This document shows, one piece after another, positions 52,888 to 61,276 of a DNA stretch of 61,298 nt; the stretch's first letter is position 1; every line of letters begins with the position of its first letter. The notes below the pieces were generated by a model, which did not search any database, was not told the origin of the DNA, and was given only the letters and a program-made list of their open reading frames with translations. Origin of the DNA: CAYLLD01 sp964425135 (GTDB lineage: Bacteria > Pseudomonadota > Alphaproteobacteria > Rhodobacterales > Rhodobacteraceae); contig CAYRKW010000014.1 in assembly GCA_964425135.1 (NCBI GenBank), positions 1-61,298 of the forward strand. Reading direction: 5' to 3'. The position numbers and the translations under genes are program-made.

Positions 52888-55335
52888 TTATGCTTTGGTG
52901 CGCTCGCCTTTGGGGTCGTACATCGGGCGTGAACTGACATCGGCTGTCACGCGCGTTCCGGCCACTTCCAACTCGTATGTGGAGGCGAGAATCTGATCGA
53001 GTTTCTCACCTTTGCACGGCACATAGCCCATGCCAATGGCCCCGCCCAGCGTGTGGCCGTAATTGCCGGATGTGACATAGCCTACGTAATCTCCATCGCG
53101 CAGGATCGGTTCGTTATGGAAAAGGAGCGGTTCTGGATCGGTGAGTTTGAACTGGAGCAGGCGATTTTCAAGGCCTGCTTCGCGTTTGGCCAGCACCGCA
53201 TCGCGGCCGATAAAGTCGGGCTTGTCAGTTTTCACGGCAAAGCCCAGACCTGCCTCGATCACATGATCCTCGCAGGTGATGTCATGGCCGAAATGGCGGA
53301 AGGCTTTTTCGATGCGGGCGCTGTCCATCATATGCATACCGCAAAGCTTGAGATCGACGTCGGCGCCTGCCTCCATGATGGTTTCGAACACATGGGCGGC
53401 CTGATCGGAGGAGATGTAGAGCTCCCATCCCAGTTCGCCAACGTAAGAGACGCGATGCGCGCGGGCGTGGCCGAGACCGATCTCAATCTCTTGGGCGGTG
53501 CCGAAGGGGTTTGTCTCGTTCGAGAAATCTGCGGGAGAGACCAGATTGAGCAGTTTGCGGCTGTTTGGCCCCATGACCGCAAGCACCGCTTCTGCGGCGG
53601 TGACATCGGTGAGGGTGACGCGGTGCTCGCCGATGTGGCGGGCGAGCCATGCCTGATCCGCTGGGCGTGTGGCGGCGGGTGTGACGACGATATAAGCCGT
53701 TTCGGTCAGGCGTGTGACGGTGACATCTGCCTCGATACCGCCGGATTGGTTGAGGAATTGGGTGTAGGCGATTTTGCCCGGTGCCACATCCATTTGCGCA
53801 CCGCAAACATGGTTGAGAAAGGCGCAGGCATCTGGGCCTTCGACGCGGATTTTGCCAAACGACGTCATGTCGTACATGCCGACGTTTTCGCGCAAAGTGC
53901 GATGCTCGGCGGCGGAGTTTTCGAACCAGTTCTGGCGGCCCCAAGCGTAGTCGTATGCGCGGGTCTGGCCTTCGTTTGCGAACCAATTGGCACGCTCCCA
54001 ACCGGCAATCTCTCCGAAGACGGCGCCTTGAGCTTTCAGGTGTTCGTGGAAGGGCGTGCGGCGGACGCCGCGCGCGGTAGCTTTCTGGCGGTAGGGATAG
54101 TGGTCGGCGTAAAGGAGGCCAAGTGTCTCGGTGGAGCGTTCGACCAAATAGCGCTGGTTGTTCTGGAAGGGCTGCATGCGGGCGATATCGACATCGCCCA
54201 GATCGAAGGGGCGCGCGCCTTTGTCCATCCATTCCGCAAGCGCCCAGCCAGCGCCGCCCGAGGACTGGATGCCGATGGAGTTGAAGCCTGCAGCGACAAA
54301 GAAATTACGCAGGTTGGGGGCTTCGCCCAAGTGGTAGGCGTCATCGGGGGTAAAGCTTTCGGGGCCGTTGAAAAACGTGTGGATGCCTGCGCTTTCTAAC
54401 ATGGGCAGGCGGGCGACGGCGGCTTCCAGGATTGGCTCGAAATGGTCGAAGTCTTCGGGCAGTTGGTCGAACTCGAAATCAGCGGGGATCCCGTTCATAC
54501 CCCATGGTTTCGAGACAGGCTCGAACGCACCGAGGAGCATTTTGCCCGCGTCCTCTTTGTAATAGGCGCATTCATCGGGGACGCGCAGGACGGGGAGTTG
54601 TTTGAGGCCGTCGATAGCTTCGGTGACGATGTAGAAATGCTCGCACGCCTGCAAGGGGACGCTGACGCCAGCCATGAGGCCGACTTCGCGGCCCCACATG
54701 CCGGCGCAATTGACCACGTAATCGGCTGTTATGTCGCCGCTTTCGCCCGCATCGCTCTGCCAGGAAACGCCCGTGACCTTGCCGTCATCGGTGGAGATAG
54801 CGGTCACACGGGTGTTTTCCGCGATCAGCGCGCCGCGATTGCGCGCGCCTTTGGCCATGGCCAGCGCGACATTGGCCGGATCGGCTTGGCCGTCGCCCGG
54901 CAGATAGACCGCGCCGGTCAGATCGTCGATGTTGATATGCGCGTAGCGGGATTTGACCTCGTCGAGCGTTATCTCCTCGACATCGACGCCGAATGCGCGG
55001 GCCATGGAGGCTTGGCGGCGGATTTCTTCGAGACGGTCGGCGGTTTTAGCCACAGTGATCGAGCCGACTTTGCGAAAGCCTGTGGCGACGTCGGTTTCTT
55101 TTTCCAGATCGACCAGCAACTCTTGCGTGTATTTCGCCAGTTTGGTCATGTTTTTGGTGGCGCGCAGTTGCGCGACCAGACCAGCGGCATGCCATGTGGT
55201 GCCGGAGGTGAGTTTTTTGCGTTCCAAGAGCACAACATCCTGCCAGCCGAGCTTGGTCAGATGATAGGCGACCGAGCATCCGATAACGCCACCGCCGATG
55301 ATGACAGCGCGGGCTTTGTTGGGAATGTTAGGCAT
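52888..55335 (-). CDS. FAD-dependent oxidoreductase-GcvT fusion (dimethylglycine/sarcosine dehydrogenase family), copy 1
   Basis: An 815-residue enzyme. The DAO fold starts with IIGGGVIGCSVAYHL (12-26); Trp48-His49 in TTWHAAG is the covalent-FAD site of dimethylglycine and sarcosine dehydrogenases. An FAO middle domain precedes a GcvT-like aminomethyl-folate domain (about 430-705: YDMTSFGKIRVEGPDAC, YVGELGWELYI) and a GCV_T C-terminal barrel (about 720-805). Such enzymes oxidise N-methyl groups and pass the one-carbon unit to tetrahydrofolate. The substrate is not determinable. Operon order: regulator, copy 2, aminotransferase, this gene, lyase. Confidence 0.88.
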   Translation of the reverse strand: MPNIPNKARAVIIGGGVIGCSVAYHLTKLGWQDVVLLERKKLTSGTTWHAAGLVAQLRATKNMTKLAKYTQELLVDLEKETDVATGFRKVGSITVAKTADRLEEIRRQASMARAFGVDVEEITLDEVKSRYAHINIDDLTGAVYLPGDGQADPANVALAMAKGARNRGALIAENTRVTAISTDDGKVTGVSWQSDAGESGDITADYVVNCAGMWGREVGLMAGVSVPLQACEHFYIVTEAIDGLKQLPVLRVPDECAYYKEDAGKMLLGAFEPVSKPWGMNGIPADFEFDQLPEDFDHFEPILEAAVARLPMLESAGIHTFFNGPESFTPDDAYHLGEAPNLRNFFVAAGFNSIGIQSSGGAGWALAEWMDKGARPFDLGDVDIARMQPFQNNQRYLVERSTETLGLLYADHYPYRQKATARGVRRTPFHEHLKAQGAVFGEIAGWERANWFANEGQTRAYDYAWGRQNWFENSAAEHRTLRENVGMYDMTSFGKIRVEGPDACAFLNHVCGAQMDVAPGKIAYTQFLNQSGGIEADVTVTRLTETAYIVVTPAATRPADQAWLARHIGEHRVTLTDVTAAEAVLAVMGPNSRKLLNLVSPADFSNETNPFGTAQEIEIGLGHARAHRVSYVGELGWELYISSDQAAHVFETIMEAGADVDLKLCGMHMMDSARIEKAFRHFGHDITCEDHVIEAGLGFAVKTDKPDFIGRDAVLAKREAGLENRLLQFKLTDPEPLLFHNEPILRDGDYVGYVTSGNYGHTLGGAIGMGYVPCKGEKLDQILASTYELEVAGTRVTADVSSRPMYDPKGERTKA

Positions 55336-55359
55336 AGGCTTGGCTTTCTGATAGGCGCG

Positions 55360-56538
55360 CTAGGGCAGTTTGGATTGTGCGAAGTCGGCGATGGTTTTGA
55401 GGGCCGAGACGAGCTGGTCGTCGGGAATGGTCAGGGCGACGCGGATATGGCCTGCGGCGGCGGTGCCGAAGCTTTCACCGGGCATCACGGCGATAGCGTG
55501 CGTTTCGATCAGTTCATGGGCGAAGTCATAGCCGGACATGCCTGTGGGGCGGATATCGAGCATGACGTACATGGCTCCTTCGGGGGGCGAGATGCGCAGC
55601 GCGTTGGCGCCTTGGAGTGTATCGACAGACAGATTGCGGCGACGGGTGTAGAGCGCGGCGGTGTCGGTTTCGGCTGATTGGCCATGGGAGAGCGCCTCGA
55701 CAGCAGCATCCTGAATGAAACTGGGTGCGCCATAGGTTGTCGCATTGGTCAGATCGGTAAGCGATGCGATGAACGGCGCAGGTCCGATCAGCCAGCCGAG
55801 GCGGAAGCCGGTCATGATGTGGGATTTGGAGAGCGAGCCGACAACCAGGGCGCGTTCGGCCATATCGGTCATCTGGCGCGGCGAGATATGCGCGCCTTCG
55901 TGGATTTGCGTGTCATAAACCTCGTCCGAGACAACCCAAAGATCGTTCTCGATCGCGGCACGTCGGATACCGCCCAGCGTGTCCTGATTGTAGACCGCGC
56001 CGGTGGGGTTGTTGGGCGTGTTGATCAGCAGCGCTTTTGCGCCTTTGGTCGCTTCCAAAAGCTCATCCGCATCGATCTGAAAGCCGTTGCCGGGGCGAGC
56101 TTTGACGATTTTCATCTTGGCAGATGCCGTGTGCACGGTGGCGGGGTAGGTAGCGTAATAGGGATCGATCACCACGACCGTATCGCCGGGATCACAGGCG
56201 GCCATGAAAGCGGCAAACAGCGCGCCTTGCCCGCCATTGCTGACAAAGACATTCTCGCGTGTCGTCGGGATGCCTGTACGGTCTTGCGTGCGTTTGGCAA
56301 TCACATCGAGCAGCGGTGGTACACCATTCACGGGGGCATATTTTGTGCGTTTGTTGTCGAGGGCCTCTTTGGTGGCGTCGATGATCAGGTCGGGGGTCGG
56401 CGTGTCATGATCACCGATGCACAAGAGCGTCACATCGCGGCCCGCCGCAATCATATCGCGCGCTTTATACCAGACGGACCAGCCATCATCAGTGACATTC
56501 TCACCGTTGAGCGTTTGGATGCGGCGCGATAATTTCAT
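55360..56538 (-). CDS. class I/II pyridoxal-phosphate aminotransferase
   Basis: A 392-residue fold-type I aminotransferase. NTPNNPTGAVY (about 168-178) holds the conserved Asn, DEVYDTQ the Asp, and SLSKSHIMTGFRLGW the Schiff-base Lys at about 236 and Arg ahead of GW. Closest in motif pattern to aspartate/alanine-type aminotransferases; substrate uncertain. It sits between the two FAD-GcvT genes (spacers 24 and 63 bp), so it probably acts on the demethylated amino acid. Confidence 0.9.
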   Translation of the reverse strand: MKLSRRIQTLNGENVTDDGWSVWYKARDMIAAGRDVTLLCIGDHDTPTPDLIIDATKEALDNKRTKYAPVNGVPPLLDVIAKRTQDRTGIPTTRENVFVSNGGQGALFAAFMAACDPGDTVVVIDPYYATYPATVHTASAKMKIVKARPGNGFQIDADELLEATKGAKALLINTPNNPTGAVYNQDTLGGIRRAAIENDLWVVSDEVYDTQIHEGAHISPRQMTDMAERALVVGSLSKSHIMTGFRLGWLIGPAPFIASLTDLTNATTYGAPSFIQDAAVEALSHGQSAETDTAALYTRRRNLSVDTLQGANALRISPPEGAMYVMLDIRPTGMSGYDFAHELIETHAIAVMPGESFGTAAAGHIRVALTIPDDQLVSALKTIADFAQSKLP

Positions 56539-56601
56539 GGGAAAGCTCCGTTGGGGTTGGTGGGATATGCATAGGCCGCAAATCCCACCATCCGGTTCAC
56601 G

Positions 56602-59064
56602 TCAAGCGCGAATACGCTCGTTCTGGGGATCCCAAAGCGGTTCATCCGGCATCACCGTGGCCTTGCAGGTCTCACCATAGATATCGATCTCTACCTCGGT
56701 GCCCGGCTCGGTCAGGTCCATGCGCAGCATTCCCAGCGCGATGGAGTGACCGACGCGATAGCCCCAACCGCCGGATGTGGTCTCGCCCACAACCTCGCCG
56801 TTATGGCTGATGGTGGACATGTAGGGCGCGTCCGCATCGCCCGCCTCGACTTTGAGGGTGACAAAGCGTTTCTTGGTGCCTTGCTGTTTTTCGTTCTGAA
56901 GGGCGGCTTTGCCAGGGAAATCCTGCGGTTTGTCAAGTTTGACAAAACGCTCTATCCCGCCTTCGAAGGCTGAATAGTCTGTGGATAGATCGCCTTTCCA
57001 CGCGCGGTAGCCTTTTTCGAGGCGCAGGGAGTTGAGGGCGTACATGCCGAAAGGCTTCAGGCCCATCGGTTTGCCTGCATCCAGGAGCGCATCGTAAACG
57101 GCGGGCGTATCTTCGATTTTCGTGTGGACTTCCCAGCCGAGCTCGCCGGCAAAGGACACGCGCACAAGCTGCACCCAAGTTCCGGCGATCTGCGTCGATT
57201 GATGGGTGAGCCAGCCGCTTGTCAGGTCCGCGTCAGAGACCGCCGCCAGCACATCGCGGGATTTGGGGCCGGTGAGGATGTGACAGGTGAAATCGTCGGT
57301 GACATCAGTGATTTCAAACGTCGCATCGGCTGGCTTGTGCTTCATTAGGAACTCGTAGTCATGCCATTGCGCGGGCGCTGCGGTGGTAAGGAAAAAGAAG
57401 TCTTCCTCCATGCGCATCGCTGACATTTCGGTCACGATCCGGCCACGCGTGTCGGTGAAATACAGGAGATTCAAACGGCCGATTTTCGGCAAACCACCTG
57501 CGCAAAGGCCACGCAGGAATTCGGCGGCGCCTTCACCTTGCAGGCGGTAGCGGGAGAAACCCGGCAGATCGAGGATACCGGCAGCATCGCGCACCGCTTC
57601 GGCTTCCTGGCGCACGCGTGGCTCCCAAGGGCCGTGGCGAGACCATGTTTGCGTGCTTTCCTCAGACGTGTCATCGCCGTCCTGCGCGTACCAGTTAGCG
57701 CGCTCCCAACCGTTATAAGCGCCCATAACGCCGCCCTGCGCAAGAATGCGGTCATGAACAGGGGATAGTTTTTTATCACGACCTGCGGGCCATTCATGCT
57801 GCGGGAAGTGCATGGCGTATTCATGGCCATACGTCTCCAACGCCTTGGCAAGGCAGTAGTCGTGATCGGCGTGCTGAGTGTAGCGGCGCGGATCGACGGC
57901 CCACATGTCTTGCTCTGTCTCGCCATGCATGACCCATTCGGACAGCACCTTGCCTGCGCCACCCGCCTGTGCAATCCCGAAGGTGAAGCTGTGCGCTTCA
58001 AAGGCATTCCTGACGCCGGGCATGGGACCGATCATCGGCAGACCATCGGGGGCGTAGGGAATGGGGCCGTTGATATTGCGGCCAATTCCTGCGGTGCCAA
58101 GGGCAGGGACACGTTCCATCGCGTCTTCGATATAGAACTCCAGACGATCCAGATCATCGGGGTAGAGCTGGAACGAAAAATCTTCGGGCATCGGGTCTTC
58201 GGGTGTGACCCAATGGGCCTTACAATTACGCTCGTAGGGACCGAGGTTTAGGCCGTTTTTGTCCTGCCGCAGATAGTAGCTGATATCCACATCGCGGATC
58301 ATCGGCATCTTGTGACCCTTCTCCTTTGTCCAAGCCGCCAGTTCAGGAATTTCATCGGTTAGGAAATACTGGTGCGACATGACCACCATCGGCACGGTGC
58401 GCCCGCCAAAGGGCTTGAACATCTCGCCGATGCGTTGTGCGTAATAGCCGCCCGCGTTGACGACGAACTCGCAGCGAATGTCGCCCTTGGGGGTTTTGAC
58501 GATCCACTCGTCGCCATCGCGGTCGATGCCGATGGCGGGGCAGAACCGCTCGATCCGTCCGCCCGCATCGCGCGCTCCCTTGGCCATAGCTTGTGTGAGT
58601 TGCGCCGGATCAATATCACCATCGAGCGGATCCCAAAGACCGCCCGCAAGGTCATGGGTTTCCATGAACGGGTTGTGCTCTTTCAGCTCTGCGGGTGTGC
58701 AGATGTCCATCTGCAAACCCTGATAGCGGCCCATGGAGGCGACGCGCTCAAACTCCTGCATACGCTCTTTGGTATGGGCCAGACGGAGCGCGCCGGTGAC
58801 GTGGTAATTCATCGGATAATCAACATCGTCGGCAAGGGTGCGGTACATCTCAAGCCCATAGCGCTGGATGTTCATCACTGCCCATGAGGCTGCGAAATTC
58901 GGGCAATTGCCAGCTGCGTGCCATGTTGAGCCTGCGGTCAACTCATTCTTTTCCAAGAGCACGCAGTCTTTCCATCCCGCCTTGGCAAGATGATAGAGCG
59001 CCGAGGTGCCAACTGCGCCTCCGCCAATGATCACAACACGTGCTGTGGTTGGAAAATCTGCCAT
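56602..59064 (-). CDS. FAD-dependent oxidoreductase-GcvT fusion (dimethylglycine/sarcosine dehydrogenase family), copy 2
   Basis: An 820-residue paralogue of the enzyme two genes downstream, with identical domain order. IIGGGAVGTSALYHL (12-26) and Trp48-His49 in STWHAAG are at the same residue numbers, so a covalent FAD is expected here too. The GcvT part (about 470-705) has LDLPGFSRYRLQGEGAAEF and SFAGELGWEVHTK. Sequence outside the motifs differs widely from copy 1, so the two likely act on different substrates or steps. It follows the regulator by 18 bp. Confidence 0.88.
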   Translation of the reverse strand: MADFPTTARVVIIGGGAVGTSALYHLAKAGWKDCVLLEKNELTAGSTWHAAGNCPNFAASWAVMNIQRYGLEMYRTLADDVDYPMNYHVTGALRLAHTKERMQEFERVASMGRYQGLQMDICTPAELKEHNPFMETHDLAGGLWDPLDGDIDPAQLTQAMAKGARDAGGRIERFCPAIGIDRDGDEWIVKTPKGDIRCEFVVNAGGYYAQRIGEMFKPFGGRTVPMVVMSHQYFLTDEIPELAAWTKEKGHKMPMIRDVDISYYLRQDKNGLNLGPYERNCKAHWVTPEDPMPEDFSFQLYPDDLDRLEFYIEDAMERVPALGTAGIGRNINGPIPYAPDGLPMIGPMPGVRNAFEAHSFTFGIAQAGGAGKVLSEWVMHGETEQDMWAVDPRRYTQHADHDYCLAKALETYGHEYAMHFPQHEWPAGRDKKLSPVHDRILAQGGVMGAYNGWERANWYAQDGDDTSEESTQTWSRHGPWEPRVRQEAEAVRDAAGILDLPGFSRYRLQGEGAAEFLRGLCAGGLPKIGRLNLLYFTDTRGRIVTEMSAMRMEEDFFFLTTAAPAQWHDYEFLMKHKPADATFEITDVTDDFTCHILTGPKSRDVLAAVSDADLTSGWLTHQSTQIAGTWVQLVRVSFAGELGWEVHTKIEDTPAVYDALLDAGKPMGLKPFGMYALNSLRLEKGYRAWKGDLSTDYSAFEGGIERFVKLDKPQDFPGKAALQNEKQQGTKKRFVTLKVEAGDADAPYMSTISHNGEVVGETTSGGWGYRVGHSIALGMLRMDLTEPGTEVEIDIYGETCKATVMPDEPLWDPQNERIRA

Positions 59065-59082
59065 GGGGGGATCCCTTTTTTG

Positions 59083-59658
59083 TTAGTATGTTGGCGGTGA
59101 GATGACCCAAAGGGCCACGACCGGTGTTTTGGTTGTGTTGTGCCAGCGGTAGGGCTGGTTGCGAATGCGAAAACTGTCGCCATCTGTGACTGTGAAGTCT
59201 TTTCCGTCAATCCAGATGTGGAGCGTGCCGCTGAGGATGTAGCCGATTTCCTGCGTCGCGCGTTGTGTGATCTGGTTGGAGGCGCCGGGGGCGAAAACAG
59301 AATGGACCACTTCGAAGTTGTCCGTGAGATCGGGGGAGATGAGCGTCTCTGTCAGACCCTCGCGCGAGCCGATCTTACGGCGTTGGTTGTGGCGAACGAT
59401 CAGGCCACGCTCATCTTCAGGGGCGGTCGGCTCACCAAAGAACAGGGAGACGGGAACATCAAGCGCATCTGCAATGTCGCGCAGGTCTTCGAAACTGGGC
59501 TGCGACAGATCACGTTCAACTTGTGAGAGCCACCCAACAGAGCGACCGAGTTTTTGCGCCAAAGCCATCAGACGCACGGATTTTGCAGTGCGGATGGCGC
59601 GTATGTCTGCGCCAAGCGTTGAGGGTATCTGTGGTGCGTTCAGCACGGGGGTTCCCAC
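59083..59658 (-). CDS. XRE-family regulator with C-terminal cupin domain
   Basis: A 191-residue regulator. Helix-turn-helix at about residues 15-70 (LGADIRAIRTAKSVRLMALA, SVGWLSQVERDLSQPS) and a cupin sensor domain at about 118-188 (ITQRATQEIGYILSGTLHIW). The pattern is that of PuuR/SutR-like regulators of amine or sulfur catabolism. GTG is the start because no in-frame ATG precedes the HTH. It is the first gene of the operon and its spacer contains two palindromes that may be its operator. Confidence 0.9.
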   Translation of the reverse strand: MGTPVLNAPQIPSTLGADIRAIRTAKSVRLMALAQKLGRSVGWLSQVERDLSQPSFEDLRDIADALDVPVSLFFGEPTAPEDERGLIVRHNQRRKIGSREGLTETLISPDLTDNFEVVHSVFAPGASNQITQRATQEIGYILSGTLHIWIDGKDFTVTDGDSFRIRNQPYRWHNTTKTPVVALWVISPPTY

Positions 59659-59664
59659 CTGATC

Positions 59665-59693
59665 ATGAATATTTCATACATTATTTCATGAAA
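59665..59693. promoter_or_regulatory. candidate operator for the XRE-cupin regulator
   Basis: Two palindromes lie just upstream of the regulator start: ATGAA-TAT-TTCAT (59665-59677) and TTTCATGAAA (59684-59693). Both use the half-site TTTCAT/ATGAAA-like core, centres 17-18 bp apart, and a further TTTTCATTTC follows at about 59708. The spacer is divergent, so the site could also affect the sigma-like gene. Inferred from sequence symmetry only. Confidence 0.5.
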
Positions 59694-59793
59694 ACAGACA
59701 GAGTATTTTCATTTCGCGACCGATCCATGTCGCAATCGGCCCTTGGCGATCCGGTGGTTTTGTAATTTGCGCGCAAGAGGATAAAACGCTTTT

Positions 59794-60411
59794 ATGGGGA
59801 ACGATCATAAATCTGCTTATCTTCGACTATTGCGACACGCGCGGCGGCATGTGCGCAATCCAGATGATGCTGAGGATGTTGTGCAGGAGGTCTTGCTGGC
59901 CGCGCTCAAGGCAGGACGGCTCGATATGTCTCAGCCGCGCAATCGTGCGTGGGCTATGGGGGCGTTGCGCAAGCGTGCGGCGTTTGAGGCGCGGGGCGCT
60001 GTTCGGCGTCGGGCGCGGGAGGCGGGAAGCGATCTGAGCGCGCCGGATGCGCCTGATTTGGATGCTGGCGTGGATGCCTTTGTTGGCGGGCTACCTAAGT
60101 CCTTGCGCACGACGGGATTGCTGGCTTTGACGGGGCATACCAAGACGGAGATGCTTTGGCTCTTGGGCATATCGGATGCGGCGCTGCGGCAGCGCTTTGT
60201 TGAGATCAAGAAACGCTGGACGACAATGGGCGGCGGCGCTGTGGGCGGGCCATTTCTGGGTGGAAATCTGGAGTTTGGCCGCATCCGGCAAACGCTTTTG
60301 CGACTGGCAAAGCAGCGCGAGATTGTGCTGGCCAGTCATGACCCGGATGGGCATTTGTTTCTTGTGACCTCACAAAACGGGGGCGGACGGCAACTCTATA
60401 ATACCAGGTAA
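59794..60411 (+). CDS. sigma-70-like (ECF-type) protein
   Basis: A 205-residue protein. The sigma region 2 is clear (about 5-60: YLRLLRHARRHVRNPDDAEDVVQEVLLAAL), including the conserved DAEDVVQE. Region 4 at about 100-140 (LPKSLRTTGLLALTGHTKTEMLWLLGISDAALRQRF) is recognisable but atypical, with a weak helix-turn-helix. About 60 further C-terminal residues, ending SQNGGGRQLYNTR, do not match a sigma domain. No anti-sigma gene is adjacent. It may be a specialised sigma factor or a related DNA-binding protein. Confidence 0.78.
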   Translation: MGNDHKSAYLRLLRHARRHVRNPDDAEDVVQEVLLAALKAGRLDMSQPRNRAWAMGALRKRAAFEARGAVRRRAREAGSDLSAPDAPDLDAGVDAFVGGLPKSLRTTGLLALTGHTKTEMLWLLGISDAALRQRFVEIKKRWTTMGGGAVGGPFLGGNLEFGRIRQTLLRLAKQREIVLASHDPDGHLFLVTSQNGGGRQLYNTR

Positions 60412-60429
60412 AATTTCAGGAGGAAAATG

Positions 60430-60819
60430 ATGCTGGGACACTGTAAAATCGGTGCGATCTCATTCTTTGTCAGTGATGTGGCCAAGACCGAGACATTCTA
60501 TCGCGATGTGCTGGGGCTTGAGGTTCAGAATATGGGCGATGACGGTCAGGGCAATGACTGGCTTATGGGGAGCACGGCCAATGAAATATCGCTGGTGTTC
60601 TTCAAGGGCGAGGTGAAGGCGGGGAATACGCCGGTCATCGTGTTTGAGCTTGAAGCGGGCGGGATTGATGATGTCGTTGCGGGACTATCGGAGAAGGGGG
60701 TGACGATTGTGACGCCCGTGAGCCATGCACCCGATGGCTGGACGGCGGATGTCGCTGATCCGGATGGGCATGTGGTGTCTATGTATCAATCTGACCAAAT
60801 GCCGAAGTCGCTGGAGTGA
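60430..60819 (+). CDS. VOC superfamily (glyoxalase/bleomycin-resistance-like) protein
   Basis: A 129-residue metal-binding beta-alpha-beta-beta-beta protein: SFFVSDVAKTETFYRDVLGL at the N-terminus and TADVADPDGHVVSMYQ near the end, the latter the common VOC ending. AGGAGG (60418-60423) is six bases before the chosen ATG; the ATG one codon earlier is three bases away. It follows the sigma-like gene by 18 bp. Substrate unknown. Confidence 0.87.
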   Translation: MLGHCKIGAISFFVSDVAKTETFYRDVLGLEVQNMGDDGQGNDWLMGSTANEISLVFFKGEVKAGNTPVIVFELEAGGIDDVVAGLSEKGVTIVTPVSHAPDGWTADVADPDGHVVSMYQSDQMPKSLE

Positions 60820-60910
60820 TTTTAGGGCTGTGTTTGGGGTGATACACAGTGCCAAAAGGTTAATGCGGCGTTCGGGGCCTTGTTTTTAGGGGTTAACGGG
60901 GTGTTGCGTG

Positions 60911-60962
60911 ATGCACATCCTATGCACAAGCGATGCACAACCTATGCACAGTCGGATGTGCG
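60911..60962. repeat. array of ATGCACA units at helical-turn spacing (copy 2)
   Basis: Units start at 60911, 60922, 60933 and 60944, with a diverged fifth (ATGTGCG) at 60956: spacings 11, 11, 11, 12, the same series as the copy at 35857-35908. The two arrays also share ATGCACAGTCGGATG across units 4 and 5. It lies about 90 bp after the VOC gene, in a 479-bp stretch without any credible gene. Confidence 0.85.
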
Positions 60963-61059
60963 GTGGGGGTTTGTTAACGGGAGCGGGCGGACGGTTGTGG
61001 GGATTGGCAACAGTGGGCGCTCGACGGGTTTGGCGTGGTGATGCGTTTCGATCCGTTGC

Positions 61060-61276
61060 GCCCCGGCCTTGAGCCGGGGCCTCTTGTAGAGAGGGGAAGG
61101 ACTTTGAGTTTTCTCGATCCAACTGACCTGCGCCCGTCCGGCAACGCCGGACGGCCACCCACGCGGGGGGTCGTAGGCTGTCCGATGTGCGCTGTGCGGC
61201 GATGAATGCGGGAGATCCCGGCTCAAGGCCGGGATGACGGAGAATGATGTAAGAGGTCCCGGATCAAGTCCGGGAC
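61060..61276. repeat. cluster of palindromic intergenic repeats (REP-like)
   Basis: Three hairpins, each an 8-bp perfect stem with a 5-base loop TCAAG (or CTTGA): 61060-61080, 61215-61235 and 61256-61276. The last two are direct copies 41 bp apart, sharing AAGAGGTCCCGG and the tail GACGG-GAATGATG-AAGAGG; the first is an inverted copy, with CCGGCCTTGAGCCGG against CCGGCTCAAGGCCGG. The window ends inside the array. Repeats of this form are common between genes in Alphaproteobacteria. The spacer 60820-61298 holds no credible gene. Confidence 0.85.
61134..61154. repeat. 9-bp perfect hairpin within the intergenic repeat cluster
   Basis: CCGTCCGGC and GCCGGACGG enclose the 3-base loop AAC. GC-rich and perfect, it lies between the inverted and direct copies of the REP-like unit and may be part of one larger mobile-type repeat. 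Confidence 0.6.

Noticed and set aside
53053..54399. Plus-strand frame of 448 codons inside the FAD-GcvT gene
   Set aside because: Antisense shadow of a high-GC coding region; no motif, and the minus-strand protein is intact along the same stretch.
60886..61226. Overlapping minus-strand frames of 62-94 codons near the window end
   Set aside because: They lie in the ATGCACA array and the palindromic repeats; the translations reflect the repeats and show no ribosome sites.
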